The translations under genes and the position numbers were made by a program. A DNA stretch of 64,000 bases from Setaria digitata (Eukaryota; Nematoda; Chromadorea; Rhabditida; Setariidae): positions 1 through 64,000 of the forward strand of contig RCAB01000339.1 in assembly GCA_003640385.1 (NCBI GenBank). Direction: 5' to 3'. Under the pieces are notes generated by a model. It made no database searches and had not been told where the DNA came from. It was given only the letters and a program-made list of their open reading frames with translations. Numbering within the stretch: position 1 is the first letter of the stretch; each line of letters opens with the position of its first letter. This document shows positions 1-11,751 of the stretch, piece by piece.

Positions 1-115
1 TTATTTAAATATTATTAATTATTATTATTTTATTATTATTAATTATTATTATTCTATTATTATTAATTGTTATTATTGTTTTATTATTATTATTATTATT
101 AATAATTATTATTGG
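1..115. repeat. ATT/TAA microsatellite
   Basis: Interrupted trinucleotide array of ATT/ATTATTATT with scattered single-base changes at the left edge of the window. The rest of the interval up to 579 is AT-rich with no open frame that looks coding. Confidence 0.9.
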
Positions 116-579
116 ATATGACAGTTTTTCTTAATGAACTGAATGTTTTTTCTAATCCTTTTTAAATGTATTTTGTGTATTATAATTTTCCATGCGTGTA
201 TTCAAATTTCACTCAACAAGACTAACGAATTAATTAGTTAACGAAGTAGTCTTATGATCGGACTGTTAATGTGTCTGTGAACTTTATGCAACCTAAAAAT
301 GTTGTACTACAACTTGTTCTGATAATGAATGAGCCGACTATATGTAAAATAAATGATAGCGATGTGAGGGTTCATATATACGTAATGAAGCGCTGAATCT
401 GATATCAGTTAACTATATTCTACCGCATTTAGTTTTTTTTTTGGAATGCTTTAATCTATTCAATTATATATATTTGGGAAGCCATGGTGATAAATTTAGT
501 GCCATGAAGACGTTTAACGAGTTGAAGTTTACACAAATTTTATGAATGAATTTAATTTTATTAATAGATTTATAGGATA

Positions 580-1320
580 ATGCAGGAAGAAAGGATTTCA
601 TGTTTAGCGTGTGGTTCATTAGACAGTTTAAATATTTGCCCACGATGCGCTCTTGCATACTGCTGTGTAAAATGCTATCGGAGTGAAGAACATCGCGAAT
701 GTTCGGAATCCTTTTATCGTGAATGTGTCGAACAGGAATTGCGTCGCAGAGGTGATGCTCAAAATTCTCCAAGGTCTTTCGAAGAATTCATGAATGAAGA
801 GGGTGCAGAAGATTTCTCAGCCGATATGGAATGTGAAGGTACTTCAATTCTTTTTTTTTTAAGTTAGGAAATTAGCTCATTACTAAATAATGCTTAGGAA
901 TGTTCATTCCTGGGATTGAGTCTACGTTGTGAGCTATTTAACAACAAACAAATAGTAACACTTGGTTTTATTTCTTTTAGCTATGCTGGTTGACGCAAAA
1001 AAAAAACAGTGTGAAACATTAAAGCTGGAAGTTAAATTATTGAATCCATAATCAGAGAATGGATTTAGAATTTTGGTTGTAACTAGTTTTAGAAGTTTTA
1101 GAATATGCTATTTTATTGTGTTTGTGTGCAATTGTATCAGTGAATTTTGATCAAATTAATTGTAATTACGCAATGTTTGCGGTTCTAGATCTAGAAAAAG
1201 ATATATATATATATATTTAAAACTTATATATATATAAGTTTTAGAATATGCTATTTTATTGTGTTTGTGTGCAAACAGAATATGCTATTTTATTGTGTTT
1301 ATATATATATATGAAGATGC

Positions 1321-1370
<50 letters not shown>

Positions 1371-1826
1371 GCATCTTTTTTTTACATATGTTTGATACTA
1401 ATTTTTTTGAAGGAGATAGTGACCCTCGTGTTTTTTCTTTTTTCAAGTAGGCAGCAGTAATATTTCTGTTCTTAAAATCTGCTTGATGTCTCCTTTTACT
1501 ATTCCCATTATCTCCATTTTACTTTTTTCAATTCATTCTAATATTTTGCAGGTACTTCTGATCAAATTATGGATTCAGACGATGAAAACGATGATAGTTA
1601 TTTGGATAAAATAAAAGACGGGTGCATTTCGGAATATCAATCAGCTGAGGAACGTGAGCTGGATAGACAGCTAACATTACTTGGTATTGGTACAGACAAC
1701 GAGAGTCTCTTATCATCACTTACCGATCCAGAAAAAAAGTCGTTTAGCTTATTTTACGATAAATTATTAGCACAAGAAGCTGGTCTTGATCGTTCAGTTT
1801 TTGCTAAGAAACAGGAACCGAAATAA
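580..1826 (+). CDS. HIT-type zinc finger protein (ZNHIT2-like)
   Basis: Two exons, 580-838 and 1552-1826, joined in phase (GAAG|gtactt ... ttttgcag|GTACTT), give a 177-aa protein. Seen: an N-terminal zf-HIT finger with C8, C11, C20, C23, C28, C32, H38 and C41, followed by a basic helix (FYRECVEQELRRRG). The second exon is acidic (DSDDENDDS) and ends in a short helical segment around LLSSLTDPEKKSF. HIT-finger proteins serve as assembly factors with the R2TP/HSP90 system and snoRNP or U5 snRNP particles. The finger-helix junction and the LT.EEK..F element resemble ZNHIT2, but human ZNHIT2 is about 400 aa, so this is a short form. ZNHIT3 is the alternative because of its similar length. The ATG at 580 is the first one before the finger. 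The intron carries an AT palindrome and short direct repeats. Confidence 0.75.
1097..1300 (+). repeat. Three partial copies of a short intronic repeat
   Basis: The element beginning TTTTAGAATATGCTATTTTA occurs near 1101 and again near 1242. A shorter version (AGAATATGCTATTTTATTGT) lies near 1278. The copies alternate with AT runs, all within the intron of the zinc-finger gene. Confidence 0.8.
1314..1377. repeat. 64-bp perfect AT-rich palindrome
   Basis: The arms start AAGATGCCTATAAT and end ATTATAGGCATCTT around a pure AT core. The whole interval equals its own reverse complement. It sits inside the zinc-finger gene intron and could extrude a cruciform or form a hairpin in the pre-mRNA. Confidence 0.9.
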
Positions 1827-2851
1827 ATTTTCGTCTATGCTTTTTTTTTTTTGAATTTAAATTTTTAAAGAGATAAAGCGCTAGCATAAAATGTTATAAG
1901 GATTCCATTTTTTTGGCAAGTTTCTAAAAATGGTTTAATGTCTCTTATATTTGACTAGAACTTAAGATAGAACCCTTCCTTTTTCATTTTTACCACGTTT
2001 CTTAATTCTGAATAGTTCGTGCTTTCTTCATGTTGATCAGTATCGTAAGATTAAAAATGTTTCGCATTACTTATGTCTCGAATGCTTTATAGGTTTGTGT
2101 TTTGACCTCATTTCACTTTCATATTGGAGTTTATCTTCTCTTGTGCTTTGCAATATTCAGGAAATTGAATTAATCATTGTTGCTAATTTTGGGATTTATA
2201 TATCATTTTTTTATTTTGGAACTTTCTTGACATCTTGCATAATGAACTAAAGTAATGTTAAGGGGCGAAAACTTTGGCTTCATTGTTTCAGTTAGTTTTT
2301 TCTCTCTTTATTTTCTGTTTNGTTTATGTAAAGTTTTGGAACTTTCTTGACATCTCGCATAATGAACTAAAGTAATGTTAAGGGGCGAAAACTTTGGCTT
2401 CATTGTTTCAGTTAGTTTTTTCTCTCTTTATTTTCTGTTTAGTTCAAAAGCGAATATTATTTACTCAACTTTAGGAAATGTTAAGTAGTTTTGCCAATTT
2501 CCTTGTAAAATGTTAGGGATTCTTTGTTTTATTTTCCGAAAGTTCAATAAACATTTAATTTTTATTTGTTATGCCGTGCAGACGGTTATTTGCGGAAAAG
2601 CATATTTTATTATTGCGCTCAAATTATTATTTAGTCTAAATAAAAGAAAAATGTCTGGTTTTGAAAAAAGGTGTTTTATTTCGAATTTGAACTTATAGAA
2701 CTGGAGGATTGTAAATAAAATTGGTTATTATATATCCAGAGTATTAAAAAATTCTTTATATCTGTTGTATAAATACCGATAGAACGGGTTAGTATGATAT
2801 CTCATACGTGAAAGGTGCTGTTGGAATTCGGGCTTCTACTTCTGGCCAGTT
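1827..2851. other. Intergenic region between two + strand genes
   Basis: It holds the 3' flank of the zinc-finger gene and the upstream region of mrpl-21. I see no additional exon. The interval contains a single-N duplication (2214-2440), so its true length is probably about 120 bp shorter. Confidence 0.7.
2214..2440 (+). repeat. 107-bp direct duplication joined by a single N
   Basis: Copy 1 (2214-2320) and copy 2 (2334-2440) lie exactly 120 bp apart with one difference (T at 2235, C at 2355). An N at 2321 lies between them. This pattern is expected when overlapping or allelic contig ends are joined without being merged. Confidence 0.9.
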
Positions 2852-4003
2852 ATGACGGTCTTTCGATTTTGTACTGGATCATATAGATTGTTTTCGAGAC
2901 AGGCTAGTACAACAATTAAAGCAGATGTTGTTGGTTCTCATAAAGTAGAGGAGGTAACTATTTATTTTGTGTTGAGATTTTATTTTAGCACTGTTACAGT
3001 TAGATAATCTCTGTGCAACTAAATATTCATTAGAGTTCACATTTGCAAATTTTCCGTTTTTGTGCAAGCTACTTTTCATATATGAGAAAATAATGTAAAC
3101 TTTTCTTCGAAGGTCATAAATGCAATCCAACAAGATTGGAAACGGAGTAATTCACGCTTTTTTGCTATTGTTTATATTAACAAACGCCAATTCAAAGTGT
3201 CGGAAAATGATTTGATCGTTTTATACGACAATGTGCCATTAGATGTGGGCGATAAAATTCGGTTTGAAAAGGTGACCTTCAATTTTTAAAATATAAGTTT
3301 TCTTATTCCGAGTGCTGTTAGTATGTTTTGGGCCATTCTAATTTTTTGTTACTTATACTTTGTTTTCATGCTTCCAAAAATTTTTATGATATTTCTTTTA
3401 GTTCGGAGTTCTCCCTTCTGCATACGCTTTGTTCACTTACTTTTTTTTTTATTTGATTTCAATTTCAATTTCAACTTAAAAAATATGGGTGGTCAAAATA
3501 TACATTAGTTACTTGACTCTTTGCATATACATTAGTTACTTAACTTTTTTAATCAATAAGGAACTTATTTTTAGATTTTAGCTGTTGGCGGCAAAAATTT
3601 CACACTATTTGGTCGACCCTTAATACATTCACCAACAGTAACAGTTAATGCTACTGTTGTTGAGAAAACGACATCTTATCCACAACTTAAATATGTGATG
3701 ATTAATCACGCGAAAGTACGAAATCTTCACTGTAAGTTATCTTATTCAGAGCTTGATTTTATTACTTTTATCGCGAAATCTCATGTAATTGATAGATGAG
3801 CGCTCTAATCACGAAAAATTCCTTAAAATTGACAATTTAACCTAATTAAGAAGATTTTTAAACTGGCACGTCAGCATTTCAATCTGCTCAATTTTTTTTT
3901 TCTTTATTTTATTTCTTTTTTTTCTTTGCTCCTTTTAGGGATGAGTCGCGAGACGACAATACTAAGAATAAATGATATTGCAGTCGATAAGAAACTTTTG
4001 TAA
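2852..4003 (+). CDS. mrpl-21: Mitochondrial large-subunit ribosomal protein bL21m
   Basis: Four exons, 2852-2953, 3113-3271, 3575-3731 and 3939-4003, keep phase throughout and give 160 aa. Residues 1-34 are rich in R, S and T with no acidic residues until late (MTVFRFCTGSYRLFSRQ), as in a mitochondrial import signal. The body matches bL21: FAIVYINKRQFKVSEND, a G-D-KI-FEK turn, ILAVGGKNFTLFGRP, ATVVEKT, and a C-terminal TTILRINDIAVDKKLL like the mammalian mitochondrial protein. It should bind 23S-type rRNA in the large mitoribosomal subunit. A possible trans-splice acceptor (tctggccag) lies 2 nt before the ATG, so co-transcription with the zinc-finger gene is possible, although they are 1 kb apart. 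Confidence 0.93.
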
Positions 4004-4929
4004 TCATGGATTTCTTACTTGTACATGTTTTGTTAAGTTCGATGATGGAGAATTGCAAATTTAAGTCTGAAGAGATTTGAAGCGAAGAAAATAATTGTCG
4101 TATTTGTTTATGAAACTATGTTGACAAGGTATAGTATTTTTCGGCTGAAAGGTTCGGAATGTGGTCAGGATGAGGGATGATAATATCGCTATCTTGATTC
4201 ATCTTAGTTTGGTGGGAATTTCAACACTGCCACCATATGAAACTTCGAATAAAAAATTTTAGTGTATTATTGTTCTTTCGCAGTTTATCTCCATTACATT
4301 AAATTCTCAAAGATAAAAGACCTGATTTCCGGAAGCTTTTACATTCGTCGACAAGAAATCTGGTTGCAAACATTTTTCTGTATGTTGGCTGATGGCCGAT
4401 ATTTGAAAAAAAAAGAAAAAAAAGAAGTGATTTGTGGCATGGGCGGATCCGATATTCCTATAAAAGTGTTTCATTTAACCCAGATCAGACAACCAATTCC
4501 TTCCCCATCCATTTCCATAATTTTCTTTTGTCTTTCATTATCAACAGTGCCATTATCAAATAAGTCTTTTTTAGGAGTTTTGCAAAATTCATTGTTTGCA
4601 TTAATTATCACTGTGTAGTCAATGTTTAGTAATTGGAAGAAAAAAAAAAAAAAGAATTGGATGAAAGTTTTGCGTGTTTTTTTTTTTTTTTGAAAGTTGC
4701 TTATTGTTTCTATTAATTAAACTCAACTTTTTTAATTTACTAGATGTTTTCTATAGCAGTAATTTTTAATCATCCAGAAACACTAAATTTTATTATCATT
4801 AAATATTAATGAGAATGATACTTTAGCATTTTGCTCATCATTATCGTCATTCACTTCAGTATGGCTTTTAAACGGATTTATTTAAGTATTCTCAAGATAT
4901 GTAACAGATTTCTCAGGAGACAATCTAGA
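4004..4929. other. Intergenic, upstream of the collagen gene
   Basis: Contains the mrpl-21 3' flank, with an AATAAA-type signal near 4248, several poly-A and poly-T runs, and the collagen promoter/outron region. An open frame at 4262-4618 has no domain character and I do not call it. Confidence 0.6.
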
Positions 4930-7177
4930 ATGTCGGTAGAGAATGCGACACTGGGAGCAATCGTATTCTCGGGTGCAACACTTCTGGTTTGCTTATTAGC
5001 TATCGCAGCGATACACAAGGATGTGGCATCTATCTGGGCTGAATTGGATTCGGAAATTGTTTCTTTCAAGGTTTGAGTGTGTCGATTCAAGTGTTGATTT
5101 TATTGTTTGGGAGTGATTTCAACTTTGGTCGAAAGTGCCAGCATATTTCATTCAGGTTAAAACGGATGATCTATGGAAAGAAATGATTGGTCTCGGTGCT
5201 GGCACCCCCTCAAATCGTCTACGTCGTCAGACCAGTTACGGTATCCGTGAGAAAAACGAAAAAGGCAGTAGCAGTTACGAGAATTTGTCTACTGATGCTA
5301 CTAAAGCTAGCTACGATAGTTCGTCAGGTGGTAACAGTGGTAACAGTTACGATGCCTCATCAAGTGATAGTAGAAGCAGTTACGCTTCTGGTGGAGCGAA
5401 TTACGGTGACGTACCACCAACGGTAATCAGTGAACAGTATAATAATCCGTACAGTTTGAGCTCCCAAGAAGGTTGAAGTTTTATTTCTGTTAAAATTTTG
5501 GTAAAGAATAAAATAGATTGAGGTGGAGTGAATGCTTTGTCAAGAAAGTATGGCATTCTGCAATCTTGAAAAAAAAAAAAAAGCTCCAAATTAAAAAGCT
5601 TAGAAAACAAAATTTCGAGCATATCCAAGGAGAAATTGTAGCTCACGGAGAAATGTATGTAAATTAAGCTTTAAGACCAGAGCTGGCTTATTTATTCTGA
5701 ATTTTTATTAACAGCAATATCATAGTTTTGTAATCAAAGTAATTATTAAGTTACACCTGACAGTGGAAATTATAACCAGAGGCAACACATCTCCAAAACC
5801 GAAATTCATCCGAAAAGTTCCGCAGCGAGCGGCTCGACGACCAGTGCTGATGATAACAGTCATGTAAAACCGCCAGGCACCGGAACTTTTTCTTCACCCG
5901 GTTCAGCCGGTCAACCTGGGCAGTCTCCCCCTGTGAGCGGTTCTTTCATACCTCCTGGTTTTCCGAAAAGCGGATGGTGTGGTATGTTTTTATACGATCC
6001 ATTTTAAATTGAACTTCCTTCTTGAAACTTTTTTATTAAATTCTTCTAAATCGGTCAGCAAAAATGTTAGATTTTACTAGAATTTAGAAATTCCTATTTT
6101 GAAATAAGTAATGAAACGCATGCCATGATAGTTGTAGGTCCTGGAACAAGAAGTCTTGATTAACAACTCTTTGAGTTTCTAAACCTTAAATGTCACAGAG
6201 ATCGGGAATTTTCAGTGTGTAGTTTGGAAAATACTTGTCCACCCGGTCCACCTGGTCCAAAAGGTGAAAAAGGTATTGATGGCGAAGATGGAATCCCTGG
6301 TAAAGATGGTAAAGATGGAATCGATGCAGAAGACATTCAACAAGAAGGACCATCTGGGTGTTTCAACTGTCCAGAAGGTCCGCCCGGTCCTCCAGGACCT
6401 CCTGGTCGGCCAGGTATCCGTGGCCAACGTGGACCGAAAGGCACTCCAGGCTTTCCGGGACGTGATGGAAATCCAGGTCCACCAGGCGATATTGGCCCTC
6501 CTGGACCACCAGGTATTTTTGTTGTTATTTTGAAACTTCTCTTGGAAATTTCCAAGATAACTGATTTCAGTGATAATCGGTTTAATTTATAGGACCGGAC
6601 GGCAAACCTGGGGAACCGGGAGAAAAGGGTGCCGATGCCGAAAAAGTTGTTGGACGAAAGGGCAATCGTGGTCCACCGGGAGACCAAGGTCCTGAAGGCC
6701 CACCTGGCGACAAAGGTGCAGATGCACCACCAGGTGAACCAGGTCCCGAAGGACCTCCGGGACAGCCAGGCTTCCAAGGGCCGCAGGGCAATGACGGTGA
6801 AGAGGGGATAGAAGGTCCACCTGGAAATCCTGGTAAAGATGCTGAGGTTGGTTTAATGAATTTAAAAACAAAATAAAGTATTTGAATTTCCTTTTATAAT
6901 TCAGTGTATCCGTGTAACATATTTCTTTTTATTTTTTTACTGACAAAGTTTCTTAATTATAAAATTCTAAGATTTTTAGTACTGTCCTTGTCCGGAACGT
7001 GAACATTCCCGTGGGCATCGGCCACTTCCTGCTTCTGGACGAAACAACGATCGTGAAAGGAAAACAGAAGACGTACGTTCAAAGAGCGATGAAGAAAGTG
7101 GACGTTCTGGAAACGCCGATTACGAAAATCCTGGGGAAGACAATAAAGGATATAAATCGCGACGTACATTGCTTTGA
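4930..7177 (+). CDS. Nematode cuticle collagen with a long Ser/Gly-rich N-terminal insert
   Basis: Six exons, 4930-5070, 5156-5471, 5751-5981, 6216-6512, 6593-6846 and 6980-7177, give 478 aa. In order: a signal-anchor segment (residues 8-28), a subtilisin-type cleavage motif NRLRR (67-71), a hydrophilic Ser/Gly/Asn/Tyr-rich stretch to about residue 225, Cys residues before the first Gly-X-Y block ([14 protein letters not shown]), a second Cys interruption ([10 protein letters not shown]), a long Gly-X-Y block, then YCPCP and a basic/acidic tail. This is the arrangement of secreted cuticle collagens, which trimerise in the ER and are cross-linked into the cuticle. The start at 4930 was chosen because an acceptor (gatttctcag) lies 14 nt upstream; two in-frame ATGs further upstream lie before this acceptor. 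The Ser/Gly insert and hydrophilic tail make it longer than the usual collagen of about 300 aa. Confidence 0.95.
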
Positions 7178-7517
7178 AGTATGATACTATGAATTTCATA
7201 TGCTTTTGCATCCCGTAATTTTCCAAGATAAATATTACAGCACAGAGATGTTGCTCATACATATGCAGAGATTCTAGTGATGTTCAAAATATAAATTTCC
7301 TTTTTTTCTTCAAAGTTGTTAACTCATTACGGGCTGTAATTTCTGCAACCGTTACTGAATTAAATCCTATCATCAGAAAGGATCTGCTGAAGTGAGGAAA
7401 CTTGATCCTTTATAGCAGGCGATAAGAAAGTTCAGAGCAGATCATTTAGCAAAATTCTCGTTGCACCTTCATCATGAGGAAGAATTTTAAGTTTTGGTTC
7501 AAAATAACTATAATTTA
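7178..7517. other. Convergent intergenic region
   Basis: Short spacer holding the 3' ends of the collagen gene (+) and the PAN-domain gene (-). No further gene seen. Confidence 0.7.
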
Positions 7518-10279
7518 TTAACTTTTGAACAATAGCGAATCCCCGATCACTTTCTTTTGATTCTTTATTGGACAGCTTATTTCGAAATAATCCACAACAT
7601 CTGTGTTTTCTTCCACGAAAAGATTTTTCTGCGTTTTTCTGTTCTCACTATTCAGGATACAGTTTTGGTCCGATTCCTGAAAATACTTCTTAAACAAATT
7701 TTAAACAAATAAATAAAACAGCCCTGCCTCACTTAATTTATAATGATGTGCCTATTCGTCGATGGTCAAAAGGTGGACATCAACAATTTATGATATCAAA
7801 TATTTGAAAGTTTTGGAACGCAACCATCCGATCTCGAAATATTTTTCTATTTACATGGTTACTTACTTCATAGAAATATAGGACACTTGTGCAGTTTATT
7901 GCAAATAACTGTCGTGACTTCAAGCAACTCTCAAAGCATCTCATAAATGATTTTGCTGTAATTACTGCTTCTGCAAATCCAACTAGTATCATTTGTGGGA
8001 ACCGATTTATAGTCTGACATTCATTGCTGAAAACATATTCGGAATTTTAAGAAAAATGAGCAGTTTATTTCTAGTTATTTAAAGAAAGACGTCCAATAAG
8101 CCACTGAGAGAGAAGCAATACATCTTCATACAGAGACGAACTCATTATTACCTCATCAAATCAGCATCTACGCAAATTTTTTCGTAATAGTTTGCATTGG
8201 AATTTCGTTTAAGTTCTCGGAATCTTCCTCTTGCAGATTCTGCTAACAAACTACATCTAGTCCTATTATAATCAAACGAACGGCATTCAAAAGTATACCC
8301 TTTACCATCCTGTAAACATCACATTAATACATTTTTCTCTCTGCAGCAGGAAGAAGCAATCAAAATGAAATTTTTTTTCTTCAAAAAAAAAAAAAAATTT
8401 CACTAACGTTTTGGCTTGAATTTGATTTAGCGATAAAGTGGAAATTTCAATTCCTTTTAAAATAATTTTAATTCTGTACAGACAGCTCCTGAGCTAAATT
8501 GAAAACACTCCTATTTTTTTTTTCAAACTGAAATTAAAAACTGAAATGGACGAACGATATTATTGGTACATGCATTCATACATGTATCCAAGCTGTATGC
8601 GCCTAGATCTGTCCGATCCACATTATTAAACTCAAATCCTTGGGTTCGTAAATATTTAACGACTTTTCCTTCGTCACAGCTTCCATAACTCATGTCCTTT
8701 TTTGTAAAATCAACCAGCGACACTGCACTGCTCACCTGTCCTCCTAAAATATTTGAAATTCAGTTCAACAAGTTCCAGTTAGCTCGATCACTGTGAAGTA
8801 AGTCCTCCTGAAGGCTCTTCTTATCCTTCGAAATCTATGAGCAAGCCAAACCTGTGACATCGCCTGTTTTAATTGGCTTTCTCGCATACTTCAAATCACA
8901 TCCACTGGCAAAGGTTGGTTCCAAACATAGATGTTCCTGATACTTCAACAACCTACGAGAAAGAAGTTGAAATAGAAAGTTAATTTCCAAGATCTAAAGA
9001 ATTTTACAAATTTTAGAATAAAATTCATCCCAGCCTTACAAGATTAGCAAAAAAAGACTTACTTCGCCGGTAACTGATCACCTCGATGGGCAAAGAAATC
9101 ACATATCTGAAAGCAAATTAATTTTTTTAAAAAAAAAAAAAGAAAAAACTTCAAGTTCTTTAACAAAAAGGCCCTCCTTAATCCTACTTCGAATCAACAT
9201 CAACAGATTGTCCAGATTCTGCACCTCGAAATTCCAGTTAAACAAGTTACGAAAATTTTAAAATATCAAAAGAGAAGAAATTAGAAATTTCTCTGGAAAC
9301 TTCCAGAGATACCTCATTAGCAATGTCATACACCAGTAAACGACAACTGTAAGCATTATTTTGTGTTTGCATGCATCGGTGCTTGCATTCTTCTAATAGT
9401 ACATTGAACCGACGTTCATATGGTTGCGCATTCACAATAATGCATTCATTGTAGATTCGGAAGCATGCATCGTCTGGGAAAGAATTCTAGGCATTCAAGA
9501 GCTTTTGGCTTCGAACAATTTATTTAATAGAAAGATTGAAGCGAAATATTTTTGAGAAACATTGTACTAATTACGGAGAAATTTCAAATTACAAATGTCA
9601 TGGATATTTTAAATGCAGTGAAATTGGTACATACTTGGATCTAGCACATCGCTGATCAGAGCAGATTGTTGCAGTAAAACGTCTTCAACAGTGAAAGGCT
9701 GTAATTTTGTTTCTGTTAGTAAAAATAAGTTACTATCAAGGTTTATGTTTTACACACAGTCTTGATCAGATCATTGTTTCAAAGTGAAAATCCGATTCAA
9801 GAATATAAAAATAACAAAAATATTGCCATTATTCTTAGATCACTCTCAGCAATTTAATTGCTGATTACATGATTTAAAAAATGTAGATTTGTATACTTCC
9901 ATATCAACTCACCTCTTTTTTCTTATTCGAATAATCATAATTTGCTTGTTCAGATTCTTTAGCTCCTTCAGGTTTAGGTTCAGTAGAAAAACTACGAAAT
10001 TCTACGGCATCTCTCCTTTCCGCACTGCATATTTTAATTTTTAGGGAGAATAAACGTAAGTTCAAAATTCTTACTAAACGTATTTAGGCTATTAAAGAAA
10101 ATTGACTTCATTTTTCAAAAATTGCTCCTTTTTTAGGAACTTCTTAACAAATTCAAAAAAATTTTTAAAACAGAACCATACTTGCCATGATTCGTAGGAA
10201 CTACATCGCGATATTCAAATTTCTTGCCTAAGCATTTTCTTGTAAATATAAAAGCAAACAACCAAAGCCATGTTTTCAT
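7518..10279 (-). CDS. Secreted protein with three PAN/Apple domains
   Basis: Ten exons on the minus strand: 10279-10182, 10024-9913, 9698-9635, 9473-9313, 9106-9063, 8952-8852, 8743-8556, 8309-8152, 8026-7867 and 7676-7518. Phases agree at every junction and the total is 414 aa. It starts with a signal peptide (MKTWLWLFAFIFTRKCLG), then a charged linker. Three Cys-patterned PAN/Apple modules follow at about 92-185, 205-305 and 308-405. Examples of the pattern are EECKHRCMQTQNNAYSC, DTCMNACTNN plus FECRSFDYNRTRCSL, and RCFESCLKSRQLFAINC. PAN domains bind proteins or glycans in apical matrices. Nematode relatives include LET-653-type and other apical matrix proteins, but there is no ZP domain or transmembrane segment here. 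I cannot give an orthologue name. Together with the neighbouring collagen it suggests a matrix role (inference). Confidence 0.9.
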
Positions 10280-10746
10280 CTAAATTTTATCATTATTAGA
10301 GTTATTCAAAAAAGCACTGGGAAAAATAAAGTTATCGGACAAGAAATCATTTAAACAAATGGAATGAGACAGGTCAGTATCACCGGTGTACTCGGAAGAA
10401 CTTCATAAAGATGCAGTCTTTTCCAGCGAACAGATATATAACAAGAAAGTGAAAAAAGATTTTTTTCTCTGTAATTCAGAGGATGTAGCTGAGAGGGACG
10501 GAGTTCTGTGTGAATGACAACGAAATGAAATGTGACAGTTGACCTGAATTACAGATTGTCGGCATTTTCACCCCACCACTTTGCCAAAAACGTTTATGAA
10601 ATTGATGTTTGAGACAAACGCTGATGGACAGATAGTCCACCACTGGATAAATGAATATGAATTTCCCTTCATCCATTCACTCCTCTAACATCTCTCTCTT
10701 CATTGCTCACGGTTTCAGAAGATGCTTGATACAATCGCCAAGTGAC

Positions 10747-10848
10747 ATTTCTGACATCTACACAAATCTTGAAAGTTAAATCACTCAATCTGAGATTGTT
10801 GTTTGCTATACAGCTCGAACACAAATGCTATTTAACCAAAATATTTTA
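10747..10848 (+). repeat. Dispersed ~100-bp repeat, copy 1
   Basis: Begins ATTTCTGACATCTACACAAA and ends AACCAAAATATTTT. It matches 11651-11751 in direct orientation with about 10 differences. Confidence 0.85.
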
Positions 10849-11650
10849 CCGTGGGATAAAAGGAGCCTAATACACCTAATACCAAAGGAAAACACCAAAT
10901 GCTCAAATGTATGACTTCATACAGATGGATTAATCAAAGTCCACAAATGAAATACTGAAAAATAAACCAAAGAAATTCAAGTACAACTCCTAAATAGCAT
11001 TTCGCTGAAATCCTTTCGATGCCAAAAGGCCTATGCCTATTTACCTTCATTACAATATATTTGCACCTTTTTTCTTGCTTTAGTTTTCGGTTTTCCACTG
11101 TGCGACTAGTGTAATAAATTACAGAAGTCTGCGAGAAATCCCGAATAATAGAAATGCATATAACAGATAAAATCCATTTTTTAATTCATTTCAAACAAAA
11201 TATGGCGGAGAAAAAAATTTTTTTCCAACTCCTGTTAACAATTTAAACCATTTCATAGAGTTTACAATCGACAAATACTTCTTAAAAAGCCGTAAAAAAT
11301 GCACATAAATCTTTTATAATTATAAAAGGAACTACTCGCGAAAAGTACCTCGTGCTGCGTCCTATTTAGACCCTTGCCGCATAACTTTTGTTCATTCTAA
11401 AAAGATTTAAAAGGCAGAAGATGCGTAGCGCTAATGAAATGAATAGAAACAATTTGGCAACTCTAAAACTACTCATAACATTTTTGCTCTAAATCATGCC
11501 AAAAAAGATGATCAAAAATAAGAAATGCGAAAATAATAAAAACAATGTTTCCATGCACGAGGCTCAGATAAGTAATACATCCAAATTTAGAGATAATACA
11601 TTGGTTTCGGAAACATTAACAAAATAAAACTAAAGATTCCTTGCTCAAGC

Positions 11651-11751
11651 ATTTCTGACATTTACACAAATCTTGAAAAATAAATCACTCAATCTAAGAT
11701 TGTAGTTTGCCGTACAGCTCAAACACAAATGCTATTTAACTAAAATATTTT
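11651..11751 (+). repeat. Dispersed ~100-bp repeat, copy 2
   Basis: Begins ATTTCTGACATTTACACAAA and ends AACTAAAATATTTT. It lies about 900 bp from copy 1 in the same intergenic region. No coding content. Confidence 0.85.

Noticed and set aside
4262..4618. 118-codon plus-strand open frame
   Set aside because: No start context, low-complexity KKKEKKE run and no domain; lies in the intergenic spacer.
6212..6871. Pro/Gly/Trp-rich open frames on the minus strand and alternative plus frames
   Set aside because: They are antisense or shifted readings of the collagen Gly-X-Y repeats, whose codon pattern keeps other frames open.
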